From: JBBIMP01 sp037444305
GTDB lineage: Bacteria; Acidobacteriota; UBA6911
DNA: 5,417 bases
Direction: 5' to 3'
NCBI GenBank assembly: GCA_037444305.1
Contig: JBBIMP010000006.1
Location: 1-5,417 of the forward strand
The position numbers and the translations under genes are program-made. Of this stretch, positions 1 through 5,188 are shown piece by piece (positions within the stretch are counted from its first letter, which is position 1; every line of letters starts with the position of its first letter). The notes below the pieces were generated by a model, which was not told the DNA's origin, made no database searches, and worked only from the letters and a program-made list of their open reading frames with translations.

Positions 1-472
1 AAAGTGCAGGCATGCATTGAGAATGCCAGGATCTTTCAGGACATCGTTGCCGAGTATGGGTCCTTTCAGTCCTATATAGACTCCTTTTCGGCGCGGGAAT
101 CGTTCGAAAACCTCATGCTATTGAAAGAAGAACTGGAGTATCGCTTTGCTGGCCTTGGAAGGATCACGACTTACCACGTTTTGACTGATATCGGCTTCCG
201 TGTCATTAAGCCCGATAGAGTGATTTGCCGTATTTTNNNNNNNNNNNNNNNATCAGCTTCTCAAGACGGTTATTCAAGGACGAAAGTTTGCAGACGCAAC
301 GGGTCATCCCATCCGTTACATTGACATAATTTTCGTCGCCTACGGTCAGGTGCAATCGCTGGAATTTGGGCTTTCAAGCGGCATTTGCCTTGAAAAGAAT
401 CCACTGTGTTCAGCTTGTGGCGCAACAGCTCACTGCGGATATTATGAAAAGCTTGCCAGCGACTCAAGATGA
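1..472 (+). CDS. TagA-like DNA-3-methyladenine glycosylase (HhH-GPD), 5' partial, interrupted by assembly gap
   Basis: This is the 3' portion of a base-excision repair glycosylase; the 5' end lies before the window. The part before the gap has the TagA-like run NARIFQDIVAEYGSF, then a helix-hairpin-helix segment (RFAGLGRITTYHVLTDIG), then IKPDRVICRI. The Asp codon at 214-216 is the likely HhH-GPD catalytic Asp. After the gap the gene resumes as QLLKTVIQGRKFADATGHPIRYID, and it ends at TGA 470-472. The C-terminus has Cys codons at 386, 407, 416 and 434, spaced C-X6-C-X2-C-X5-C, which is the endonuclease III [4Fe-4S] loop spacing. The two halves are in different phases (1 and 2), so the 15-N run cannot be the true gap length if the gene is intact. 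The true missing length should be 2 modulo 3, and by comparison with remembered relatives about 30-45 nt. The gene is more AT-rich than the downstream element. The family call is firm; the exact substrate is inferred. Confidence 0.82.
237..251. other. Assembly gap (15 N)
   Basis: Fifteen consecutive N lie inside the glycosylase gene. The reading phases on the two sides do not match across 15 nt, so the length is probably a placeholder and not a measured distance. Reading straight through it gives a false C-terminus that stops near 324. Confidence 0.98.
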
Positions 473-680
473 AGGTGGGCAACGGAATTTGTCCAAAATG
501 AACCTGCACCCGAAACCGCTTTTTCGGCCCATCCCGGTCAAAGCAGTCATTCCGTATTCGCTGGGCACCAGGTCGCAACGGATCAATCCGTGGATCTCGG
601 CCGATGAGCCGGCGGCCACAATCTGCAAGACCGATGCGGGCTACCGACTGAAGGAAGGGGAAATCAAGCCGACTTGGCAG
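473..680. other. Stretch between the glycosylase and the element; no recognisable gene
   Basis: About 200 nt with no product I recognise. A forward open frame begins at ATG 498 (MNLHPKPLFRPIPVKAVIPYS...) and runs 69 codons to a TGA at 705-707, just inside the left end of the element. It could be the 5' part of a gene cut by the insertion, because its last residues (SGGGPS) come from the terminal repeat. A weak AAGGTGG lies about 18 nt upstream of that ATG, too far to be convincing. There is no resemblance to the N-terminal part of a sigma factor, so this is not evidently the missing half of the gene at the right flank. Confidence 0.4.
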
Positions 681-702
681 ATCTTCAGTGGCGGTGGTCC
701 CT
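681..702 (+). repeat. Left terminal inverted repeat (L1)
   Basis: The 17-nt core CAGTGGCGGTGGTCCCT (686-702) matches the reverse complement of 5158-5174 at 16 of 17 positions. Including the outer five bases (681-685) the match is 20/22. A TG dinucleotide at 689-690 could be the true IS21-type tip. Confidence 0.75.
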
Positions 703-713
703 CATGACGGTCT

Positions 714-730
714 GTGACGGTGCTGGTCCC
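714..730 (+). repeat. Second left-end repeat (L2)
   Basis: GTGACGGTGCTGGTCCC matches the reverse complement of 5029-5045 at 14/17. It shares the 9-bp block TGGTCCCTC (724-732) with L1 (695-703), 29 bp apart. Repeated motifs at each end are typical of transposase-binding sites in IS21, Mu and Tn7 relatives; that these are IstA sites is inferred. Confidence 0.55.
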
Positions 731-735
731 TCGAT

Positions 736-764
736 TTGACACTGGGCCTCCCGAGCAGTGGCGA
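736..764 (+). promoter_or_regulatory. Candidate promoter for the element's operon
   Basis: A perfect sigma-70 -35 hexamer, TTGACA, lies at 736-741, directly after the L2 repeat. The -10 position at 17-bp spacing (759-764, TGGCGA) is poor, so the promoter is only a candidate. Its placement between L2 and L3 would allow repression by whatever binds the end repeats. Confidence 0.3.
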
Positions 765-767
765 TGG
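756..767 (+). repeat. Possible third left-end repeat (L3)
   Basis: CAGTGGCGATGG matches the outer part of L1 (686-697) at 11/12. It lies just upstream of the first gene of the element, so a protein bound here could also influence transcription of the operon. Confidence 0.4.
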
Positions 768-781
768 CCGAATAGATAGTC

Positions 782-1150
782 ATGGCCGATGCTCGGAAGA
801 GACCATGCTGTATTTGCCGGCGCTGGTTCACGCCGGACCCTCGAATCGGAAAGCGGCAGCGGGCGTGCAAGGATCCGCTGTGCCAGACAGAGCGGCACCG
901 GCGAGCGCATGCTGCCTGGGTCGCCCGGAATCCTGACTATTTTGCGGCGCGCCGAATACAGGCCCGCCAGAGTGGCAAACCAGAGCTTCTGAAGCTCCCG
1001 CCTCCGCTGTCGAAACTTCCCTGGGACATCGCGCAAGACGAGTTCGGGGCGCAAGGAGCTGATTTCCTTGGGGTTATGGGAGCACTAATCCTTGGCGCCG
1101 CGCAAGACGAGATCCGGGGCTATGTCTCTGATTTTACAAGGGATGCGTGA
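782..1150 (+). CDS. Small cysteine-containing basic protein, putative zinc-binding, transposon-associated
   Basis: A 122-aa protein. The first 35 residues hold Cys9, Cys10, Cys12, Cys29 and Cys34, arranged as C-x2-C then C-x4-C after a basic loop (DPRIGKRQRACKDPLC), which looks like a zinc-binding knuckle. A strongly basic helix follows (RHRRAHAAWVARNPDYFAARR, about residues 38-58). The C-terminal third contains a 23-residue repeat: AQDE...ADF at 84-95 and AQDE...SDF at 107-118. I recall similar unnamed proteins with the RxxxxxWxARNPDYF signature next to mobile genes, but no function is established. It is the first gene of the element, starts at ATG 782 without a clear ribosome-binding site, and is 69 nt ahead of the next gene. 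A DNA-binding or accessory role is inferred. Confidence 0.72.
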   Translation: MADARKRPCCICRRWFTPDPRIGKRQRACKDPLCQTERHRRAHAAWVARNPDYFAARRIQARQSGKPELLKLPPPLSKLPWDIAQDEFGAQGADFLGVMGALILGAAQDEIRGYVSDFTRDA

Positions 1151-1190
1151 CCACTTCGCCCAACCGTCTGAAAGACGAGTTCCCGAATCT
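1031..1190 (+). repeat. Three degenerate copies of a repeat with about 69-nt period
   Basis: The block AAGACGAG recurs at 1035, 1104 and 1172, giving spacings of 69 and 68 nt. The first two copies share GCGCAAGACGAG followed by a CGGGGC block, and CTGATTT at 1059 and 1128 is also exactly 69 nt apart. They encode the 23-residue repeat at the C-terminus of the small cysteine protein. The third copy lies past the stop codon and in a shifted frame. Confidence 0.55.
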
Positions 1191-1204
1191 GACATGGTGT
1201 TGGC

Positions 1205-1211
1205 AAGGAGG
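1205..1211 (+). promoter_or_regulatory. Ribosome-binding site for the DUF669-like gene
   Basis: AAGGAGG sits 8 nt before ATG 1220. It is a near-perfect Shine-Dalgarno sequence and fixes the start of the downstream gene. Confidence 0.8.
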
Positions 1212-1219
1212 AACGGACC

Positions 1220-1603
1220 ATGGCAGATGCGGCGCTTCAGTTCGCAGACGAGGACTTCGACGGCAAACTGCCGCCGGAGGGTTCTTACGCAGCCGTGATC
1301 GAGCGGGCGCGCTTCTACACGAGCCGCCAGGGCAACACGACGCTCCAGGTCACGTGTGACATCGATGGGTTCGATGACGATGTCACCGATTACTTTGTGC
1401 TCACGGGCGCGAGCGAGCGCGGACGGGCGGTCAGCCGGCGGCGTCTGATCGAGCTGTACCACGCCTGCGGTTTCCGTCCGCAACCGGGCGATTCGATCCG
1501 GCCCGAAGATCTGTTCGGCTGCCGGGTCGAGGTCGAGCTCGGCCATGAAACCTACGAGGGCCGGCAGCGCCTGCGGGTACTCGGCTACCGGGCACTGCGA
1601 TGA
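1220..1603 (+). CDS. DUF669-like protein, possible single-stranded DNA-binding protein
   Basis: A 127-aa protein whose pattern resembles the phage DUF669 family. It has F-D-x-K-L-P-P-E-G-S-Y-x-A-x-I near residues 13-27, then TSRQGNTTLQVTCDI (34-48), D-Y-F-V-L (57-61), an RRLIELYHACG helix (73-84) and DLFGCRVEVEL...EGRQRLRVLGY (97-123). DUF669 proteins occur in phage recombination and replication gene clusters and are often proposed to bind ssDNA with an OB-like fold; that function is a family-level proposal, not shown here. The start is fixed by a strong AAGGAGG. The stop overlaps the next start as ATGA (1600-1603), implying translational coupling to the ParB-like gene. The protein is acidic and has no signal peptide or membrane segment. 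It could instead be an unrelated small beta-rich protein. Confidence 0.62.
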   Translation: MADAALQFADEDFDGKLPPEGSYAAVIERARFYTSRQGNTTLQVTCDIDGFDDDVTDYFVLTGASERGRAVSRRRLIELYHACGFRPQPGDSIRPEDLFGCRVEVELGHETYEGRQRLRVLGYRALR

Positions 1604-2958
1604 CTGGCGCACCGGTGACGGGGATGCCGGCCATCAACGCGGTTGTGCCGAACGAGTCGGCGGAACTCGTGCGCGCGATTCCGCTCAGGCTCGTGCGTAG
1701 GAGCCATGAGCGGCTGCGGAGCGTTCAGGCGCGGCGCCACTTGCCGCCCCAGCTCCGAGACCTTCCCGTCCGGGTCGTGGAAACCGGAGACGGTTTTTTC
1801 GAAATCGTGGACGGCTTCAAACGGATCGCCCGCTGGGCGGACGAGGGGCGTTCGGCAGTGCCGGCGGTTGTCGAGAGCGCCCGCTCGACGATCGAGCAGA
1901 AACTTCTGCTCTTGCGTGCGAACGCGCCGCCGCGCACGACGACGCCGATGGATGAGGCGCGCGTCATCCAGTCCCTGCTCGACGAGGACGGGCTCAGTCT
2001 CGCAGGTACCGCACAGCTGCTCGGCCGGCGCAAGCCCTGGGTCGTGCGTCGCCTGGCCCTGGCCACGAAACTTTCCCCGGACGTCGCCGGCAAAGCCGAC
2101 CAGGGAGCGATCGGGCCGACGCTCGCCTATGCCCTGTGCGCCGTGAGCGAGAAAGGCCAGGGGGAGCTCGTCCGGGCGACGGAGCGCCACGGTTTGCGTC
2201 AGCGCGAAGCGCTCGCCCTCGTCGCCGCCTATCGCATCGCTTCCTCGGATGCGGAACGAGCGCGGCTGCTGACCGAGCCGATCCCGGTCGTACGACCGGA
2301 CCCGAAGAGCACATCCTTGGTCGGTCCGCTTGCCGCCAGGCTCGAGGAACGCCTCGCGCATGCTCGCGACATCCTGACCGATCTTGCTTCCTTCCAGCTT
2401 CCCGCCGAGGGCCTCACCGATGCCGAGCAGCGCCGCCTCGAGGCGCAGCACCGGGCGGTCCTCGACCTGCTCCAGAAAACCGCCCAGGCACTGCAACCCG
2501 CTTCAGACAAGGAGAATCTCAATGAGAGAACCGGAAGTACCGAACCACAGCACAGCGGAGAGCATCGCGGCGGAGAGGGCCGCGACGACTCCGGCGAAAA
2601 CGAAGAAGAAAACCAGGAATCCGACAGTCTCTCCCGAAGAGCGGCAGCGGATCCTCGAGCTGCACAGTCACCGCTACGGGATGCGCCAGATCGCCCTGCG
2701 ACTCAGCCGCGACCGCAAGACGATCCGCCGGATCCTCGAAAAGGAGCGCGTCCTCAGGCGCGACCTGCCGCAGCCGAACAAGCTCGACCCGTTCCGCGAC
2801 ATCATCCGGGAGAAGGTCGGGAAACGCCTGACGGCAACCCGCATCCTGCGGGAGATTCGCCGGCAGGGTTATACCGGCGGCCGCACGATCCTGACCGACT
2901 ACATCCGCTCGATTCGAGCGGAATCAGTCCCCCGCCGCCGCATCAAACGTCGCTTTGA
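1600..2958 (+). CDS. ParB/Spo0J-like DNA-binding protein with an odd open tail overlapping the transposase gene
   Basis: The frame is 452 codons, but the recognisable protein is about the first 305. Residues 24-90 form a ParB N-terminal-like domain: VRAIPLRLVRRSHERLR, PVRVV, then DGFKRIARWADEG at the position of the ParB box usually read as GERRxRA. Residues 118-160 look like a KorB/Spo0J helix-turn-helix (DEARVIQSLLDEDGLSLAGTAQLLGRRKPWVVRRLALA). Residues 245-297 are helical and charged. The start at ATG 1600 forms ATGA with the preceding stop; ATG 1624 is an alternative. From 2522 on, the frame lies on top of the transposase gene and reads as Arg/Pro/Ala/Asp-rich sequence with no family resemblance. 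A one-base deletion near the end would explain this, since one phase over a TGA at 2523-2525 would give a second ATGA junction with the transposase. Classic ParB partners (ParA) are absent. The role in transposition is inferred. Confidence 0.75.
   Translation: MTGAPVTGMPAINAVVPNESAELVRAIPLRLVRRSHERLRSVQARRHLPPQLRDLPVRVVETGDGFFEIVDGFKRIARWADEGRSAVPAVVESARSTIEQKLLLLRANAPPRTTTPMDEARVIQSLLDEDGLSLAGTAQLLGRRKPWVVRRLALATKLSPDVAGKADQGAIGPTLAYALCAVSEKGQGELVRATERHGLRQREALALVAAYRIASSDAERARLLTEPIPVVRPDPKSTSLVGPLAARLEERLAHARDILTDLASFQLPAEGLTDAEQRRLEAQHRAVLDLLQKTAQALQPASDKENLNERTGSTEPQHSGEHRGGEGRDDSGENEEENQESDSLSRRAAADPRAAQSPLRDAPDRPATQPRPQDDPPDPRKGARPQARPAAAEQARPVPRHHPGEGRETPDGNPHPAGDSPAGLYRRPHDPDRLHPLDSSGISPPPPHQTSL
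2509..2514 (+). promoter_or_regulatory. Ribosome-binding site for the transposase
   Basis: AAGGAG lies 7 nt before ATG 2522. This decides the start of the transposase against a longer in-frame reading from TTG 2384, whose N-terminal residues look like out-of-frame ParB sequence. Confidence 0.75.
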
Positions 2959-4186
2959 GACGCAGCCGGCTGAAGAATCCCAGGTTGACTGGACCGTTTA
3001 TACGGTCCCGATTGCCGGCCAGCCCCAGCGGGTTCACGCGCTGGTGTGCGAACTGGCCTGTTCGCGCAAGGCTCACGTGCACTTTTACCGCAACGAGCGC
3101 CAGCCGACCTTGCTCGAAGGACTGGCGCGGGCTTTCGAAGCCCTGGGCGGGGTTACGCAGCGCGTCGTGTTCGACTCCATGTCGACCATCGTGCTCGGGC
3201 GCATCGGCACCAACGGCAAGCCGATCTGGCATCCGCGCTTCATCGAGTTCGCGCAGTACTACGCCTTCCACCCGTTCCTCTGCAAGGTGCGGGATCCGGA
3301 CAGGAAGGGCCGTGCCGAAAACTTTCTCTGGTTTCTCGAACGGAGTTTTGTCCGTGGCTCCGAGTTCTCGAGCTTCGAAGAGCTCAACGAGCGCGTGCGC
3401 GACTGGCTCGACGAGGTCGCCAATCGCCGGGTGCACGGAACCACCGGCCTCATTCCCGACGAGGCCTGGCTGGCGGAGCGCGACCTGCTCATCCGCCTTC
3501 CCGACAAACGCTTTGCCGTTCACCAGGATGCCGTCCGGCAGGTCGGCCCTGATGCGACCATCTGGATTTACGGCACCCCGTATACCATCCCGGCCCATCT
3601 CGCCCAGCGCTCCACGGTGGCGGTCCGGCTTTACGCCGAGCACTTCGAGGTGCTCAATCGCGCGGGCAACGTGGCTTTCTCCCGCCGTTATGTCGAAAAC
3701 CAGGACAAGCGAAAACTCCAGATCGACGCATCGCATTACGCGGCGCTGCCGCGGCGGGAAGCAGGCGCTTCCGCCACCCGCATCGATGAGCTCTTCCTGA
3801 AGCGGTTCCCGCAGCTTGCGGCTCTGGTCGAAGGAATCGCCCAGCGCATGAAGGCACTGGCGCCCGTTCACCTGCGGGCCCTGTGGCGTCTGGCCGATAC
3901 CTACGGTGAAGAGGCCTTCCTGCATGCTGCCCGGCGCTCACTGGAATACCGCCGGTTCAACGCCGAGGCGGTGCGCCGCATCCTCGAACGCGACCACCCG
4001 CTTCCGGACCCTCCGCCGGTTACGCCCATGTCCCCGTCTGCACGCGTCCTGGCCCAGCTGAGCGAAGTCGAGCCCGCGTCCCTGGACAGCTTCGCGCATC
4101 TGGACCAGGCAACTCCCGCAGAAGAATCCGCCTCTTCTGACGCTGAACCCGAGCGGAAAGATCCGGAGGGCAGCCATGAAACGTAA
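2522..4186 (+). CDS. istA: IS21 family transposase (IstA-like, DDE integrase fold)
   Basis: A 554-aa DNA strand-transfer enzyme, close to the usual IstA length of about 400-550 aa. Residues 37-75 are an N-terminal helix-turn-helix (SPEERQRILELHSHRYGMRQIALRLSRDRKTIRRIL in two parts), followed by a second DNA-binding segment at 90-131 (PFRDIIREKV...TATRILREIRRQGY...TDYIRSIR). The rve/DDE core follows. The predicted catalytic residues are Asp156 (ESQVDW), Asp218 (RVVFDSM) and Glu266 (DRKGRAENFLWFLERSF), with spacings of 61 and 47 residues. A beta-barrel-like region follows at about 330-400, then a helical tail and an acidic, Ser/Pro-rich end (500-554) that could contact the ATPase. All three acidic residues are intact, so the enzyme looks active. 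It overlaps the ATPase start by 11 bp, as in other IS21 elements. It probably binds the repeats at 681-767 and 5029-5179. Confidence 0.93.
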   Translation: MREPEVPNHSTAESIAAERAATTPAKTKKKTRNPTVSPEERQRILELHSHRYGMRQIALRLSRDRKTIRRILEKERVLRRDLPQPNKLDPFRDIIREKVGKRLTATRILREIRRQGYTGGRTILTDYIRSIRAESVPRRRIKRRFETQPAEESQVDWTVYTVPIAGQPQRVHALVCELACSRKAHVHFYRNERQPTLLEGLARAFEALGGVTQRVVFDSMSTIVLGRIGTNGKPIWHPRFIEFAQYYAFHPFLCKVRDPDRKGRAENFLWFLERSFVRGSEFSSFEELNERVRDWLDEVANRRVHGTTGLIPDEAWLAERDLLIRLPDKRFAVHQDAVRQVGPDATIWIYGTPYTIPAHLAQRSTVAVRLYAEHFEVLNRAGNVAFSRRYVENQDKRKLQIDASHYAALPRREAGASATRIDELFLKRFPQLAALVEGIAQRMKALAPVHLRALWRLADTYGEEAFLHAARRSLEYRRFNAEAVRRILERDHPLPDPPPVTPMSPSARVLAQLSEVEPASLDSFAHLDQATPAEESASSDAEPERKDPEGSHET

Positions 4187-4955
4187 GCCCAAGGGTAACG
4201 ACGGACCCGAGAATGAACTCACGCGTCTCGCCGTCGATCTGGATCTCACGGCGCTTCCCGAAGCCCTTCCCGAACTGCTCGAGCGCGCCGAGCGCGACGG
4301 CCTGTCCTACACGGATTTCGCCGTCTCGTTTCTGCGCACCGAGTGGAACCGACGACAGGAGCGCAAACTCCTGCGCGGCCTCAAGCGTTCCCACCTCGGC
4401 ACGATCGAAGGACTCGAGGGCTTCGACTTCGCAGCCCGTCCTCAACTCGAACCCCGAGTCGTCAAGGAACTGCTCAACTGTCGTTTCATCGAAGATCATC
4501 GCAACCTGATCTGCGTCGGCCGCCCCGGTTTGGGCAAGACCCGGATCGCCAAGGCCATCGCGCATGCTGCCTGTGTTCGCTGCTACTCGGTCCTGTTCGT
4601 GAACACGATCCAGATGCTCGAGGACATTCATGCCTCTCTCGCCGACCGCTCGTTCAAGCGCGTCTTCCGCCGCTACACCAAACCCGCGCTGCTGGTGGCC
4701 GACGAGCTCGGCTATGAAGGCCTCGACAGCCGACATGCCAACTACCTCTACCGCCTCGTCTCCGCGCGACATGGCCAGGGCGCCATCATCGTCACGGCAA
4801 ACGTCGGCTTCTCGCGCTGGTCCAGCTTCTTCCCCTCAGACAGCCAGGCGGTCCCCACCGTTGACCGCCTGCTCGACCGCGCCACCATCCTCCGCTTTAC
4901 CGGTAAAAGCTTCCGCCAGCCCGGTGAAATCCACGGCGCTCCGCTCGAAGAGTAG
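4176..4955 (+). CDS. istB: IS21 helper AAA+ ATPase (IstB-like)
   Basis: A 259-aa DnaA/DnaC-type AAA+ ATPase, the normal IstB length. In IS21, IstB oligomerises on target DNA and recruits IstA, as MuB and TnsC do in related systems. The N-terminus is the helical IstB domain (about residues 15-75), followed by the linker TIEGLEGFDFAARP. Walker A is GRPGLGKT (115-122, with Lys121 and Thr122), Walker B is ALLVADELGYEGLD (171-184, Asp176 and Glu177), and a sensor 1-like strand follows at IIVTANVGFSRW (204-215, Asn209). The C-terminal VDRLLDRATILRFTGKSFR (229-247) matches the usual IstB ending and contains candidate arginine-finger/sensor 2 residues. GGAGG at 4165-4169 is well placed before ATG 4176, and the 11-bp overlap with the transposase implies coupled translation. 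No lesion is seen, so it appears functional. Confidence 0.92.
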   Translation: MKRKPKGNDGPENELTRLAVDLDLTALPEALPELLERAERDGLSYTDFAVSFLRTEWNRRQERKLLRGLKRSHLGTIEGLEGFDFAARPQLEPRVVKELLNCRFIEDHRNLICVGRPGLGKTRIAKAIAHAACVRCYSVLFVNTIQMLEDIHASLADRSFKRVFRRYTKPALLVADELGYEGLDSRHANYLYRLVSARHGQGAIIVTANVGFSRWSSFFPSDSQAVPTVDRLLDRATILRFTGKSFRQPGEIHGAPLEE

Positions 4956-4972
4956 TTCCCATCACGCCACTC

Positions 4973-4999
4973 CAGGGGATGGTTTCCGACCATCCCCTG
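4973..4999 (+). terminator. Perfect GC-rich hairpin after the ATPase gene
   Basis: CAGGGGATGG (4973-4982) and CCATCCCCTG (4990-4999) are exact inverted repeats around a 7-nt spacer. An extra T-A pair makes an 11-bp stem with the loop TTCCG. It starts 17 nt after the ATPase stop, so it plausibly ends the operon. No T tract follows, so it is not a canonical intrinsic terminator. It could instead be an mRNA-stabilising 3' end or a protein-binding palindrome. Confidence 0.5.
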
Positions 5000-5028
5000 C
5001 CTCTCCAATCCGGCATCTGCCAATAGAT

Positions 5029-5045
5029 GGGGCCAGGAGCGTCAC
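5029..5045 (-). repeat. Inner right-end repeat (R2)
   Basis: Read on the minus strand it is GTGACGCTCCTGGCCCC, matching L2 (714-730) at 14/17. It lies about 130 bp inside the right terminal repeat, whereas L2 is only 28 bp inside the left one, so the two ends are asymmetric. Confidence 0.5.
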
Positions 5046-5157
5046 TGCATATATAAACCGGAGAAACGGGCATCCCGCACATCGTCCGCCAGCAGACCGC
5101 CCTACTCAAACCACTGAAACTACTCGCACGCATTCACCACGACCGGCAAACACAGGC

Positions 5158-5179
5158 AGGGACCACCGGCACTGAGGAT
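5158..5179 (-). repeat. Right terminal inverted repeat (R1)
   Basis: On the minus strand the 17-nt core reads CAGTGCCGGTGGTCCCT (5174 down to 5158), differing from L1 at one base. The outer five bases (5175-5179) add one more mismatch. A CA at 5170-5171 could be the IS21-type tip. The roughly 200 nt between the ATPase stop and this repeat hold the hairpin and R2 and no gene I recognise. Confidence 0.75.
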
Positions 5180-5188
5180 GGCCGGCGG

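Larger units (their letters stand above)
681..5179 (+). mobile_element. IS21-related transposon of about 4.5 kb with three accessory genes (putative boundaries)
   Basis: The boundaries come from a pair of inverted repeats: 681-702 matches the reverse complement of 5158-5179 at 20 of 22 positions. Between them lie five co-directional genes ending in an IstA/IstB pair, the hallmark of the IS21 family. IS21 elements usually carry only istA and istB in roughly 2-2.5 kb, so this one is about twice that size because of the Cys-rich, DUF669-like and ParB-like genes. Both flanks are visibly more AT-rich further out. There is no perfect target duplication. With ends at 681/5179 the flanks read GGCAG and GGCCG (4/5). 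If the ends are instead the IS21-typical TG (689-690) and CA (5170-5171), the flanking bases extend the inverted repeat and do not form a direct repeat. The element identity is well supported; the exact end points are not. Confidence 0.72.

Noticed and set aside
252..324. C-terminus obtained by reading the glycosylase frame straight through the N run
   Set aside because: The true continuation is in another phase and gives the conserved Tag-like and iron-sulfur motifs; this reading is an artefact of the gap length.
1085..1612. Minus-strand open frame of 175 codons opposite the DUF669-like gene
   Set aside because: No ribosome-binding site or family resemblance; the + strand gene has a near-perfect ribosome-binding site and a coupled stop.
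1610..1617. CACCGGTG palindrome at the start of the ParB-like gene as a parS-like site
   Set aside because: Eight bases are expected by chance in GC-rich DNA, and it does not match known parS or KorB operators.
1585..2496. Long minus-strand open frame of 303 codons opposite the ParB-like gene
   Set aside because: GC-rich coding DNA has few stops on the opposite strand. The product shows no family features, while the + strand gives a clear ParB-like protein.
2924..3925. Minus-strand open frame of 333 codons opposite the transposase
   Set aside because: It lies entirely opposite the well-supported DDE transposase and has no recognisable motifs.
4020..4772. Minus-strand open frame of 250 codons opposite the ATPase
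   Set aside because: The + strand carries intact Walker A and B motifs; the minus-strand product is a shadow.
681..5179. CRISPR-associated transposon
   Set aside because: No repeat-spacer array, Cas12k, Cascade or TniQ is present; the 69-nt repeats at 1031-1190 are coding and lack unique spacers of CRISPR type.
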